Assembly (NCBI RefSeq): GCF_000264905.1
Contig: NW_006763148.1
Coordinates: forward strand, 1,344,029-1,408,028
DNA from: Stereum hirsutum FP-91666 SS1
Lineage: Eukaryota; Basidiomycota; Agaricomycetes; Russulales; Stereaceae
Direction of reading: 5' to 3'
Length of the DNA: 64,000 bases
Positions 23,422 through 35,236 of the stretch are shown here, piece by piece. The notes under the pieces are model-generated. The model had not been told where the DNA came from and ran no database searches. It worked only from the letters and a program-made list of their open reading frames with translations. The first letter of the stretch is position 1; the number at the start of each line of letters is the position of its first letter. A program made the position numbers and the translations under genes.

Positions 23422-26400
23422 TCAGACGCGCAGGATCGCCTTCAGTGGCGTGACTGCTCTTGCTGAATGTACAGCGATGCGGACACAGTGAAAGAATGCC
23501 CAGAGTAAGGCCAGGAATAGGATGGGGATCCAGAACAAGACGAGCATGCGATCCTCTGAAGCACAACGAGAAAATCGCGTCAGCATGAGACTAAACAATT
23601 AATACGAGGAGAGAGTTTGCGTTACCTTTCTTCTGCAATTGACGTGCTTGAGGCTTCGCCGGACGGTAGCCATATGCATTCACCTCCTGATCAGTCAATT
23701 TCACAGTCTCATACTCCGGCCTCCTGCTAGCAGTGAGACGCTCAGGAACGGCCGCCACATTCGACGGTCCAGCGACAGGCAAAGTCTCCTCCGGTGAATC
23801 CTCCACTAGAGCGGCTTTGGACTGACCAGAAGACTCAGCAGGGGCGCCGGTCTCATCGGTCGACCTCGGCGTATACATCGGGGGAGGATCGTAAGTCGGC
23901 GCTTCAGCTCCTACGGCTCGCTGTTGCATCAGCAAGCCTTGCATTGTCCACTTCTCCCAGAACGCTCTCCACTCCTGCGGACTGGCCAGAGCGCGGATGG
24001 AACCTTTGGGAGATTGATCTAGACCCTCGGGAGCAACACCCTCCACAACACCCTCCCGTTTTCCATCGCCTCGGAAGGAGGTGGGCCAGGGCACATAAAC
24101 TGGGAAGACCATAGGGATGTTGTTGAGTGCAGCCCAAGGGACTCCGGGCATGTTGGGAAGATGCGGGAGGGGTAGATGTGGCATGAGGCCTTGTTGCGTG
24201 GCCTGAACACGAGCGAGCGTACGATGAATCGTTTCCAGGAAGGAGGCGGCTTGTTTCTCGTCGACAATAGCGGGAGGTGGCGGCAGTGCTTTCCCATCTA
24301 GCGAAGTGGTGGTGGCGGCAATCTCCGCGTTAGGCTTCGACTTTGTAACTACGTCCGAGTCAGAGGGTTCGGAAGTCAAGGGATCGACCTCACGTCGGAC
24401 CAGACGTCCAGTACGGCGAATAACAGAGTTGCGAGGGCGAATGTGAATTTCTTCCTCGGACTCTTCTTCGGCGTCGCCCCACCTTGATTCATCTTCGTCG
24501 ACATCCTCTTCGAGTGAAAGCTGCTCGTCGTCGCCGATATGGTCTAGATCATCGAGGTCAAACGATGCGATTTCCTGCGCCGTCTTTCCAAGCGCGTCCA
24601 CGATCTCTACATCCGCGCCTGCCTGGATGAGTACCTTCGCACACTCCTTAGCGCCAACGAAACCAGCGACATGCAATGCGGTATACCCGTTCCTGTCCCG
24701 TACGTCCAAATCGATTTCGTGCATGACAAGGAACTTGATGAGCGCCGGATACCGCAGGAACGTGGCGACATGGAGCAGGGTCTGTCCGCTTTGAGTCTGG
24801 TGCGAGATAGCTGAGGCGAGTGATACCGAGTGCGAGGAGGTTCCCATATTGACGTCGAGAAGGGAAAGAAGCTTGATCACCAGTCTTTCCAATTCTTGGC
24901 CAAAGCTGCGCCCGTGAAGCAGAGTATTGAGGTCCAAGGCCAGCGCGTTCGAGACGAAGCTCATGGTGTTGTTCGAGTTAGAGTCCGCGCTACTGTCTCC
25001 TGCGGGCCCCACGATACGCATAGCGACACTCTTCGCATCTTCCAACTTGCCAGTCATCTTGAGACCGACGACCTGGAGGGCCAGCTCCATCCTAAAATAG
25101 GTAGAAGATGAGTGAGGTTATTCCTAACTGCGATCGTCAGATAACGGGGCAGGCTTACAATGCTCGGTCCGACTCATCCGTATATGTGAACAAACAAGGA
25201 GGCGTCCCATCCTCGTCCTTCTCAATTCCGTTAAACCACACCGCCACAACCCCAGAGCATATCCTGGGCGGCAAGATGCATACCAACGTGTTGTCGCTCC
25301 ACCTTTGCGTCGAACTCGCCACGACGTCCCCGAACAGACAATCAAGCTGTACGGATGGATGGAAGTTTGAACCGAGTACCGTAACTTCAATGCCCCCATA
25401 TGTCGGGCCTGAAGAAGGTATAAGACGGCTGATCTTCGGCTTGGGTAAGATTGGAACGGGCGGTGGTGGGTCCGAATGGAAGAACATGAACGGCATGGGT
25501 TGAAGAGCCACTGGAGCTGCGAGCATCGGTTGAGAGACGGCTTCCGGGGATGAAGGGTCTGACGCCATGAAAGATGAAGGGGAGACAGTGCGTTGGATGG
25601 CGGGATCCACCTCGAACTGCCCTTGGTAAGTCTGCATGTCTTCGGAGCCAATACCAGAGTCATGATCGTTCGGAGAAGAGACATGATTGCTGGGAGACGG
25701 ATTGAAGGACTCCACATGCTGGAAGATGAAGCTGTTGCTGCCGATGGGAGGAGTAGAAGGCGCTGTATGCGTGAACTGACTTGGTGGACCGGAATTGATG
25801 AATTGGGGGGTCACGGTCCTCGTGGGTAGCGCAGAACTGAAAGCAGACGGGGAGTTTGAGTGGGCCGCACTGGTCTTGCGAGTCGGTCGCGATCCAGGAC
25901 CGCCCTTGATTCGCTTCTTGCTCTGCTCCGAAGCATCAGCGAGCTTCCGTTTAACAGGACCCGTATTTTCCGCGCCATCGCCCTGCGAGGAAAATCGGGG
26001 CCAGTCGCCGTCGAGTTCGAGGGTCGTGGATGATTTGGAAAGCGCTCCGGTGCTCTTGTGGTCGTCCGTGATCATGATTGGAGGACTGACACCAGTTCCC
26101 ACGATCCGACCTTGGTGGTCTAGCATTGTAAAGCGGACGTTGAAACCAACTTTCTCCTTGTGATGGCGACAATAACAGGTTATCCGAAGGGGGAGGACGG
26201 CGGATCCGGTGGAATAATCGAGCACCTGGGGGCAATTGAATTGAATAATACTAAAGGTACCTCCGGTCTTGCCCTCACAAACGTCGTCAACATCTGGGGA
26301 TTCGCTGTCAGAACGTGGGGGTCGAACGCGAGCAGCAATTTTGCGGGCCACACGCTTAGCCTGGAAATGTGATTAGCTGTGAAGTTATTGAGAACCGCGA

Positions 26401-27388
26401 CGAGCTTACTTCTCGATTTTGACAATTTGAGCAGCAAAGAACGCGCATGTGCGGGGAAGTAGCACAGTTCACCTCGACCGTTAGGTAGAGCGTCTCCTCG
26501 GGCGTAGGTTCTGCAAAGAAGTTGAGCCGTCCTGCTCGATAAAAGATGAGTGGAAGGTACAGACCTATCTTCCCCTCCTTACGCGTTCGTTTCTTCGTCG
26601 CTGTGCCCTTTGGGAGCTGCAACCACTTCCACGAGCCTACACGGTCGTACTGACCACTTGACGAACTCGCGTGCGCCAGATCGACAGTGACGCGAACTTG
26701 AGTCTCTACGCGAGACTTCGTGCCGGCTGATGGGATGCTCGGCAAGACGACAGGGAGACTGCAGAACTTTTAACATACACGAACTGATCGCAGGTTTTAT
26801 GAACGTACTTTGAGCATGATTCTTTCGGTGGGTATACCACGGTCTGAGAGGCAGCAGAAACGTTGCGCTTACGAGGTTGCGAGGCAGGAGGGGGGATGGG
26901 TTTAGTCTGAGGAACGTGTTCGGGGGCAGGGAGAGTTGTCGGGACCGGGCACTCTTCTTTGAATATCATTTCCGAAGACTGTTCGGGAGATTGTGAAGAG
27001 TCCATGTCTTCCGACGGTGAAGAATGTGAAGTTTGGAACGGGAGGTTGCCAGAAGGCGAGCTTTCAATAGACGAGTCAGGACGCTTGCGAAAAAATAACT
27101 AAGGTATTTAGGGTCGAAGACGCACTCTTCGTAAACATGGGACTGTATCAGATCATCCAAAGATAGAATGTTTTCGTCCTCCTTTGAGTTCGAAGAAGAG
27201 CAGCTGAGGGAGGGGTCACCCCAGAGAGGAGAGGGGTCGCCTGAGGAAGGCTTGTCGTTCTGGAGGGAGAAGTACCAGGAGGTAAGGTCGGAGGGTTCAA
27301 CAGCGACTGTGTCAAGCGAGTCTGAGGACGCGGGGGTCGCAGGCGACGGCGAGCGAGACGTTGCTGCCGTTGCGGACGACGAGGACAT
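23422..27388 (-). CDS. MGA2: Mga2/Spt23-like membrane-bound transcription factor (IPT/TIG, ankyrin, C-terminal membrane anchor)
   Basis: In yeasts Mga2/Spt23 sit in the ER membrane, sense lipid saturation, are cut by the proteasome, and switch on fatty-acid desaturase genes. The architecture fits. There is an acidic, Ser-rich N-terminus, then a conserved domain (SIPSAGTKSRVETQVRVTVD; CRHHKEKVGFNVRFTM, ending near 25.95 kb). An IPT/TIG fold follows (KISRLIPSSGPTYGGIEVTV), then two or three ankyrin repeats (QSGQTLLHVATFLRYPALIK, NGYTALHVAGFVGAKECAKV). The final exon encodes MLVLFWIPILFLALLWAFF, a single membrane segment only some 25 residues from the stop at 23422. The start at 27388 is the first ATG in the acidic exon; junctions were chosen by frame and GT..AG. 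The upstream 392 bases are shared with the divergent nucleoporin gene. An alternative reading as a generic ankyrin protein is unlikely given the anchor. Confidence 0.88.
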
Positions 27389-27780
27389 GGTAATGAGGGT
27401 TTCACGGTTTGGTAGAAAGCAAGTTAATGTTGCGCTCCTTCTCTCGTTCACTGGCTCACGACCGTGTGCGCCGATTGCCTCATTCAGCTGACGCTGCGGC
27501 GTCATCCCATTCGGCGGGATAACTACGTGTCGCTGTCCATTCTTCATGATTTATATCCCCTCTATTTGATGGGCAAATACATGGGGAGCCATACAGCTGA
27601 GCTTTATCATACTCAGACACAGATCTGTGGGGAGGGCGCTCCCCAGCTTTCCCAGTCGGGCTCCTCCATTTCGGCCCGTTCCGGCGGTGTCTGAAGGACC
27701 ACGGGGGCTGCCGTCGGGCGCGTCTCGCGTTCCTCGCGTGGCAGCGCGACGCGTGAACCATCCTTCGAACAATCACTACA
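27389..27780. promoter_or_regulatory. Divergent promoter region, Mga2-like / nucleoporin
   Basis: The 392 bases between the two start codons must carry both promoters. No convincing TATA box or repeated motif was identified. Confidence 0.4.
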
Positions 27781-30285
27781 ATGTCCAAACGGGCAGCAGA
27801 AAACCAGCTCAACCAACTCAATTATGACAAAGTCGAAGACGATGTATGCCATTTCTTCTATTGTAATCCAAACATAGCTCACCTTGTATATAGGACAACC
27901 CGGGGCAAGGCATCCAGGTCGCAGACGAGGCCACCCTCTCTCAACGAAAGTGCGCACACTCACTCTACGGCTCTAAGTCCATACTCATTCGTTTTCAGGA
28001 TCAAGGGTCTTCCAAGGCGTATGGCACGCAGTCTAGCGCCCGAACCCTCGCCCACAATTTCTGCTGTGGCGGAGACCGTGCGTCCACCGCTTCATTATTG
28101 TCTTCCCTGTTCTGACCAACTGGTCTCTACGTGCAGCCAGCTACATCGTCTATGCCGAAACCCAGCACATTCACAGGTTTCGCAGGTTTCGGCTCATCGA
28201 GCACTCCGACTTTTGGCGCCAGCTCTGCTGCACCTTCAACTACTAGCTCCTTCAAACCTCCCGCTTCAAATCAGCCCTCTTTCTTTGGCTCCTCTACTGC
28301 TCCATCCGTCTCACCGTCAGCATCGAACGCTACCAAGGCGTTCGCCTCTTTCCTATCGTCACCTGCGCCTGCACCTTCGACTTCTACATCGTCAACAACC
28401 GCCGCACCGAAGCCTGTAACCAATGGCAAAAGTGAAGGGCCAGATCCAGCAGCTCTCAAATATTACACCTCTCTCCGCGGCTTGAACACTTCCTTTGTGT
28501 CTGCAATCTCAAAAGCGGTGGACAAGGATCCCTTCATCGACATTGCTGACCTATTCGAACAATACAAGAAACACCGAACTTCCGTGCAGAAGGAGTTCGA
28601 CGACACGGCCAAGTCTGCTCCTTCTTCCTCCGCTCCCAAGACGAACGGCGTGAAACCCGCACCACCGTCTGCGCCTTCGGATTCCTCAACTGCCGATTCT
28701 TCTTCCAAACCTTCATCAGCAGCCATGCCCGCACCACCTGCCAGTTTTGCTGGCTTCGGTAACTTGTCATCCACTACAACGACGAAACCTGCCACCTCCA
28801 CCCCAGGAGGCGGATTTACTCCTGCGAGTGGAACACCTTCTTCGTTCACCTTTGGTGCATCCGCGCCCGCACCCGCACCCGCACCCGCACCCGCACCCGC
28901 ACCCGCACCCGCACCCGCACCCGCACCCGCACCCGCACCCGCACCTGCACCTGCACCTGCACCCAAACCTAAACCCAACGTCTCTGCAGCCTCATCGACA
29001 CCTTCCACTACCACAGGCTCTAGCTCTGGCTCCGCGACCTCGAAGCCAATGTCAGGCTTCCAAGGGTTCACCTTCAAAGGCCCCGATTTCAAGGCCGACA
29101 GTGCAAATCCGTTCGCCGCACCCCCCAAGAAAGACTCGTCGTTCGCACTGACGATGTTCGGGAACGTTGCTGCTGGCAAGTCTGGTGGTGATTGCAAAGA
29201 CAAAGAAGAAGACAAGAGCAAGATCGTCACGGAAGCCCCCATAAATCCTTTCACCATCGGCGGCCCCACCACTGGCACCACTTCCAATTTCTTTGGCAAC
29301 GCCTCGGGTGCGGTGAATCCGTTTGCAGCACCGACGTCGCCTGACAAGAACACCGGGCTCTTCATGAATGCTAGTGCGGGGATGACTGCAGGGTCGGGAT
29401 CGGCGACTGGGTTGGGATTGGGAAGGCCACCGGCGACGCCGCTGTTTGGAGGGTTCGGGAAGCCGCCGAGCGGGGGTGGAAGTATTGGGAACCCGGTAGG
29501 GTTTGGGTTCGGGTCTCCGAAGGCGGATGAGAGCTCGACGGCGGAGAAGAGCAAGAGTGGGTTTGCGTTCGGTGGCTTCGGTGGCGGTAGTGGTAGTGGT
29601 AGCGGAAGTGGATTCAAGGGATTCGGTTCGCAGGAGAGTAAGACGAAGACGGATGCGGAGGGCAAGAGTGAAGAGGCTAAGGGTGAACCGTCGGCGGCGG
29701 AAGGGGCGGATGCGACGACGGATGATAGCACGTCGTCCAAGGTTACGACTCCAATAGACCACGACGCGGAGGGCGCGGGAGAGGAGGACGAGGAGACGAC
29801 ATTCACCACGAAGGCCGCTGTATACAAGTTGTCGAAGGATAAGGAGGGTGTCCTCAAGTGGGCGAATTTGGGTACTGGTGAGTAGCAGAATTTTCGTTGT
29901 TCGCATCCTGCGTGTCCGCTAAATTAGGCTGATGGTGTCCCATAGGTATGCTGAGACTGAAGAAACACAAGGAGACGAGCGCGAGGAGGATTCTCCTCCG
30001 AAATAGCTCGACCGGCAGGATTCTTATTGTGCGCCCTCTTTCGTCGTTTCGTTTCTTCAGTTCATCTGATTCTAACTCTGACCACCCATACAGAACACAT
30101 CTATCCGAAAGAACATCGAGCCGAAACTAGAACCCAAGCTCGACAAGGACAAGAAGGTCGTATCATTTACTGGCCGGGACGAGCAGGGTCTCCCAGCATC
30201 TTACAAGATCAAGGCACCTACCCCAGCCATCGCGGAGGAGATCCAAGATGCGTTGGACAGGGAGATTGGACTGGCCGAGTCGTAA
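27781..30285 (+). CDS. Nup50/Nup2-like nucleoporin with C-terminal Ran-binding domain
   Basis: Mobile nucleoporin of the nuclear basket that binds importin-alpha and Ran and helps cargo release. The N-terminus MSKRAAENQLNQLNYDK, continued over two small introns by ATLSQRKIKGLPRRMA, is the conserved importin-alpha-binding Nup2/Nup50 start. The middle carries FG-type repeats (TGFAGFGSS, PSFFGSS, FGGFGKPPS, GFGFGSP, FAFGGFGGG) and a conserved segment LKYYTSLRGLNTSFVSAISK. The C-terminus is a Ran-binding domain: FTTKAAVYKLSKDKEGVLKW, MLRLKKHKETSARRILLRN, VVSFTGRDEQG. A 16-fold hexanucleotide repeat encodes an Ala-Pro run in the middle. Because of the skewed composition the opposite strand stays open for 464 codons over the same exon; that is a shadow. 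Six introns, all GT..AG. Confidence 0.92.
28866..28961 (+). repeat. Hexanucleotide microsatellite (CCCGCA)13(CCTGCA)3
   Basis: Sixteen six-base units in tandem, thirteen identical CCCGCA followed by three CCTGCA, inside the nucleoporin exon. They encode an (Ala-Pro)16 run. The unit length keeps the frame when copies are gained or lost. Such runs are prone to length change between strains. Confidence 0.97.
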
Positions 30286-30943
30286 TTTGCTCGCATGTTC
30301 TGTCTTGATATGTGCTTGATTTCGTTGTGGCGATCGTATCTGGGGCCAACTGCTTTGACCTTTTCCTCTCTCTCCGTCTCTGTTCTCTTGCATTTTTCTA
30401 CATACCTACAGCATAGTGTTCCACCGCTTGTCTGTGACAAAGGCCTGACACTCGTGGTATGAGCGGGTTGTATATTTGTTGTGGCGTGTCAATCAAATAC
30501 GTGTCCAAACATAGTAGAGTCGTTTCTTTGTCTTTCGCTGGAGGTGATGGCCGCTGGATCCATGGACAGAGCGTGCCAAAACCTAGGTGCTCGAGCATGG
30601 AACGTCGACAATCGTGCGACGTAAGTGTTGGAAACCAAAGGTCCCGCACTAGGAGACGCGAGCTCTTGGATCGCAAGCACAGCTCATAAACGAGCTGCAA
30701 GGCTATGGATGCCATTGTATATGCAGAGATTGTTCGACTGTCTATGTATAAGTAGGATGAGTTCGAATTTCGGACTTTGATATCCCCCAAGAAATTACAC
30801 TCCGGATGGTACAACTTTTCCTTTGATAATGCACAACGCCAGAGAGGGGAGGCTGGAATAAATAAAGGGGCGGATATGGACGAAAGTGCGTTAAGCCAAT
30901 CTGAAAAGGATATCGATATGAGAAAGCAGACGGCTCCCGATGA
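30286..30943. other. Convergent 3' region, no gene seen
   Basis: Between the 3' ends of the nucleoporin (plus) and the TBC gene (minus). Open frames of 60-138 codons show no domain. It likely holds both 3' untranslated regions. Confidence 0.45.
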
Positions 30944-33064
30944 TCATTTGCCCGTAAAATGGCTCTGCGCGTTGGCCCATATCGAGTTGAGGACGAAGGC
31001 TTGACTGAGGAGCATCTCGATCTCGTGGTCCGTCCAGTCTTGCGTGGGTAGAGATTGGAGAAACATGATGATGCCCTGTTTGTTTTTCAACGTAGGTCGA
31101 GAATGTGTTAATGCAAGGACGGTTGGGTGAGGCTGGTAAGGCGTACCTGAAAGTCCATTTCGCGTAGTTTGTCACTCCAGCGGACGAGGAAAGCAGAGCA
31201 GACGTATAGGTGGAATTGTGAGAATGCGTCCGTCCCTTCGGCCTGTGCGTCCCAATCCACTCAATCAGCCATATTCTCACGAAGCCACAGAAACAAAATG
31301 TGCCTCACCAGATAGGTATCCCACATCCGAATGGTGTTTTTCACGCTGATCTCCCGCATCAACAAACAGTTCATCCACCTGAACGCAAACTGCATAAACT
31401 CGACTCCCTGCTTCCCCAGATGCTCATACAAGGGTACATCAATCCTGGCTACCAGTTCTGCCATGCGTTTGACAGAACGTTGTATACCTGGCTGAGAAGC
31501 GATGTAGTTGTCTTGAATTCCATCGAGGAGACGGGACAAGCACCAGAATGAGTCGGCTTCGAGGGCTGAGAGGACGTTGGGAGGTAGATGTGCTGGGTCG
31601 AAATACTCAGGATCTGAGTCTGATGGTAGTGATGAACGTAAGTCATATGGTATGGCAGGCATCGAACGAAAGAGAGGAGGGGATGGGCTGCAGGACGAAC
31701 CGATATAAGCTCCGAGGAAGACTTGAAAGAAGGGGGTAACGAGATCATTGATGCCTTGCACATAGCCACTTGCAGGATGTCGGATGGCCCATACGTAGAG
31801 TATTCGTTCTAGACACTATGACAGAGGTTCAGGTGGATAGTCAGTGCGACGACAAGTCAGGGCTACATACCCGTTGTGTTGATGCATGCATCCACAATGG
31901 CACACCCGGTCTCGTACGCGGTACATCGATTTCGATTTGATGCCATATTTGCTGGTCAAGGCCTTCCCGTCCACGAGCGAAGGTCAACTCAACCAGAGAA
32001 AGGTATTCGCCTCGTTTTCGTTGCAAGACAGAGGAGCGTGCTGGAGATGGGAGGGGAAGATAACCCTAGTAGGGAAAGGAGACATGGACGGTAAATAACT
32101 ACTGCAGGTCAAGGTAGAGAGAGACTCACGAGAAGGAGTTGCCATGCTAATGGGCGAAGATCATTGGGCACACCTTGCCATGCCAATCTGCGTAGGTCAG
32201 CTGTGGCGAAGAGTATGAGTGGCGTAAATATACAATGAAATATACTGAACGCACCCATATCAACATCCTCACGAAGTAGACACTGCACAAATTTATTTCG
32301 ACGATTTGAGCGAATGGACCGATCGCGCAGCAGTTTCTCTGGGGATTCCGGGCGCCCCTGATCGCGCGGAGGAGATCTTGACCTTGAACGCAGTGGAGAG
32401 TAGGATGAGGAAGAGTGCGCTCGTTTTGTGGATATCCTTCGGATGAGATGGAGTGGATCTAGAGGATGAATGAAGAGTGCAGGGAGGAAGTGAAGAAGCA
32501 GATAGACATACCATTGACGATCTCCTCCGCATCCTCGCGAACGGTACTAATAGGCATGGACTTCATGGACGTGAACGGTTCTGAGAAATCGGGATCCATG
32601 TCTCCAACGACCATCTCGCCATCAACATCATGAACCTCCTCTACTTCTCCCTCGTGAGGCTTCCCGACGGCACTTGTCTCCTTGCCCTCTGTACTAGACC
32701 TAGATGATTGCTGACCAGATTTCTGTACCAGTGTCCATCCGTTCTTCGACGGCCTCGCTGCGGTTTGTTCCTGTTCCTGTTTTGGTGGATACGAGCTGGG
32801 TGCTGAAACATGGGTGTACGAGAAAGCAAGGGTCGATGATGAGCTATTACTTGATGGACGGGGAACGTTGACCGCTTTGGGAGAAGAGGTCAATGTAGAG
32901 GCCGGTGGAGAGCGTGGCCAAGCGCCTGCGGTTTGTGTGTTCGTCGATGGAGAGTCCGAGTCTGAGCCGGAGTCCCATGCATCTTCTTCAGCCCAGGAGT
33001 AGGAAAGATACGAGGACGGGTTGAGACCGATATGCGGTCGTGTCGGCGGAGGGCGGGCGGTCAT
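30944..33064 (-). CDS. GYP1: TBC-domain Rab GTPase-activating protein (Gyp1/TBC1D22-like)
   Basis: Stimulates GTP hydrolysis by a Rab (Ypt1-type in yeast Gyp1), probably at the Golgi. A Ser/Pro-rich N-terminal region of some 200 residues is followed by RNKFVQCLLREDVDM and the TBC domain assembled from six exons: ADLRRLAWQGVPNDLRPLAW, QIEIDVPRTRPGVPL (arginine-finger IDxxR motif), LERILYVWAIRHPASGYVQG (YxQG glutamine finger), NDLVTPFFQVFL, FAFRWMNCLLMREI and IRMWDTYL. The last exons read AEGTDAFSQFHLYVCSAFLV and GIIMFLQSLPTQDWTDHEIE, ending FTGK at 30944. Both catalytic fingers are present, so it should be active. The ATG at 33064 is the first in the N-terminal exon. A TATATA core lies 87 bases upstream. 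Confidence 0.93.
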
Positions 33065-33853
33065 CGTGCAAGACGTCTTGCTCGTCTCTCGCCACGATTG
33101 CCTTCAAGTGCCTCTCTCACCACGGCACTCCCCGGGGTCCCTTCTCAGGGTATATAATCCTGCCTTCCTCGCTTTTCTTCTTCTTCCACAACGCACCTCT
33201 AGTCAAATTACAGGCCTCGTCTCTCTTCCTCGACGGGTCTGTGCCAAAACAGGGCGGACAACAATTTCGGTCGTCTTAGTGCTCGATGCTCTGTGTCACG
33301 CTTGCCTGTCTGTTTTTTCAAGAGAGGGGAGCAGAGCCGGTGGTTCGTACATTCTCTGTCGTGTTACCTTCCGTCGCGTTCGTATCTTGCAATATACTTT
33401 GTTCTTTCGTACATTTTTCATATCTACGAGTGCGATGGATCCATCACTGCCAAGGTAGTCAGGCAGGAATCAGTCTTCCACTTGTGACTTATGCGAGGTA
33501 ATTGAGGGGTGGTCAATGTGAATGAGGAAGAAACCTAATATGTACCAGGAACGTACGAAAGCGATATCCGCAGTAGGCAGCCCAGTGAACAATGATTCGC
33601 CGAAAACGAACACGACGATAACCAAGAACGAAAGCATGAAGAATGAAAGCATGAGACATAGCAACAACGCATACCCAGAGAAAATAAATCGTGATGGTCA
33701 TGATGGGTCGTACAACAGAACTCTACTTGTACACTGAACCGGCCGACAAGATGTCCTTTGCTGAGTATGAAGGTGAGGTATAAAAGGCCATGACCAACGA
33801 GAGCCGAAGGAGAAAAATACAAGATACAACAACCTGGGGGTCACCCAACCCAT
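33065..33853. other. Intergenic: TBC promoter and F-box 3' region
   Basis: About 790 bases between two minus-strand genes. Apart from the TATA-like box listed separately, I see no motif. Open frames of 60-145 codons on the plus strand are cysteine- and serine-rich by composition and are not supported. Confidence 0.4.
33151..33157 (-). promoter_or_regulatory. TATA-like box of the TBC gene
   Basis: TATATAA on the plus strand (TTATATA on the minus strand) lies about 87 bases upstream of the minus-strand ATG at 33064. Position and symmetry fit a core promoter; no transcript data are available. Confidence 0.3.
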
Positions 33854-35236
33854 TCACTCCGTAATTACACGGCGTTTGGACCGGTCCCTCAGCGTATAGG
33901 TGAGGAAGTAATCCAACGGAGCATCCGGATCTATATTTTTGAAGCAGTCATCCGAAGCCCCGTTCACCCTCTTGTCGAACCGCGCCTTGCCCGTCGCTGT
34001 GTCCCGAATCCAAGCCCTGGACTGGCACCTGCGCAATGAGATGAAGAGTTTGAGGCTGGAGCACGCGTTCATCATAGCTTGGGCGTAACGCTGCGTCTTG
34101 TCGAAGCTTTCTTCGTCGTCGTCCGTGTCGATGGAGAAGCCGGAGTCGGTCGTGTCAAAGTCCTCGTCTTCGTTGCGCGAATCCCACAGCGGCGCCCAGA
34201 CGAGGACTTCCAGCTTGTGGAGATACTTCCCGATGACGTCTTTCAGACGCTTGTTTTCTCCGCGTGACTGAGAGAATCGAGAAGACCGGTTAGTAAACGC
34301 CTCGGAGATCAACGAACGAAATGAGGAACTTACGAAATCGACTTCGTCGTAAATGGCGAGGTAACGCAGGTGAGGGGCGCTCGGAGCGAAGAGCTTGACC
34401 ATGGACGAAATGGAAGGAAACTCATCGACGACGGGCCCCGCCAGCCTCGACAGACAGAGACATCTCAAACTCCCCCCCAGGGGCGCGATTGACCGAGCAG
34501 CGGCGTACGCGTCCACGACGGACAGGTCCCAGATCTTGACTAGGAGATGAGTAATCAAGGGATATGGCGCCTTCATCCCCCACAGAGTATGTGGTGGAAC
34601 ATGAAGGGTATCAAGTTGTGTGTTTTTGGTCGACATTTCCGGTACGGAGTCCGCGTTGGCCGGAGCGCCACCGACGTGGATGAACTCGCGCAGGTACGGC
34701 TGGGTGCTCAGGAAGTCGACGAGCCCTTGACCCCATGAGAAATGGCAGCGGTAACGTTCGAGTATGAATGGAACATTGTCGAGGACCCAGTAATCGTTTT
34801 TCCCGACGACCCAGTCCGCCGTCCTAAAGACATTCTTGTCGAATGGCCCCTCACTGATTGCGAGATCAGTCAGGTTGGGGAGTAGTTTCAACATCTCAGC
34901 GACGAGTTCGGTGTCGCCAGGTTGTTTGGGACGGTGCCCGGCGGCGGTGAATTCGAGTCGACGAATGAGTGCTCCAAGGGCCGGACGGGAGATGATTGCT
35001 TTGCAGAAAAAGAGGAGTCGAGAGTGAGGGACGTTCACTTTGGTGTACATGATGCGCTCTGTTTCAGTTCTCCAAGTTCGACAGACCCGAAGGAGGATGC
35101 AGGTCCTGGCGAGATAGCTGTCATAGGAGTCGGCAACATATTCGATGATTGGCCGGTAGAGCTCGAAGGGAATTTGTGGGGAGATCGGTGTAGTCATCGC
35201 TGGAGGAAACCTGGAAAGGGAGTCAAGAGAAGCCAT
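33854..35236 (-). CDS. F-box-like protein (agaricomycete type)
   Basis: Likely substrate adaptor for an SCF ubiquitin ligase; the substrate is unknown. The N-terminal IPFELYRPIIEYVAD followed by SYLARTCILLRVCRTWRTET is a degenerate F-box of the type expanded in mushroom genomes. The rest has a weak leucine-rich pattern (LIRRLEFTAAG, LLPNLTDLAISE, LRCLCLSRLAGP) and an acidic stretch near the end (residues about 370-390). A canonical intron at 34268-34333 (GTAAGT, perfect TACTAAC branch site, TCTCAG) is 66 bases long and stop-free, so the frame stays open even unspliced; spliced, the protein has 438 residues. Large families of such proteins make a specific function impossible to assign. Confidence 0.75.
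   Translation of the reverse strand: MASLDSLSRFPPAMTTPISPQIPFELYRPIIEYVADSYDSYLARTCILLRVCRTWRTETERIMYTKVNVPHSRLLFFCKAIISRPALGALIRRLEFTAAGHRPKQPGDTELVAEMLKLLPNLTDLAISEGPFDKNVFRTADWVVGKNDYWVLDNVPFILERYRCHFSWGQGLVDFLSTQPYLREFIHVGGAPANADSVPEMSTKNTQLDTLHVPPHTLWGMKAPYPLITHLLVKIWDLSVVDAYAAARSIAPLGGSLRCLCLSRLAGPVVDEFPSISSMVKLFAPSAPHLRYLAIYDEVDFVSSSFRSLISEAFTNRSSRFSQSRGENKRLKDVIGKYLHKLEVLVWAPLWDSRNEDEDFDTTDSGFSIDTDDDEESFDKTQRYAQAMMNACSSLKLFISLRRCQSRAWIRDTATGKARFDKRVNGASDDCFKNIDPDAPLDYFLTYTLRDRSKRRVITE

Noticed and set aside
28463..29857. 464-codon open frame on the minus strand, opposite the nucleoporin exon
   Set aside because: It exists because the plus-strand exon is rich in Ala, Pro, Ser and Gly codons and avoids minus-strand stops. 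The plus-strand protein has conserved Nup50 and Ran-binding motifs; the minus frame has none.
30777..31004. 75-codon plus-strand open frame across the end of the TBC gene
   Set aside because: It overlaps the conserved last TBC exon on the other strand and has no motif.
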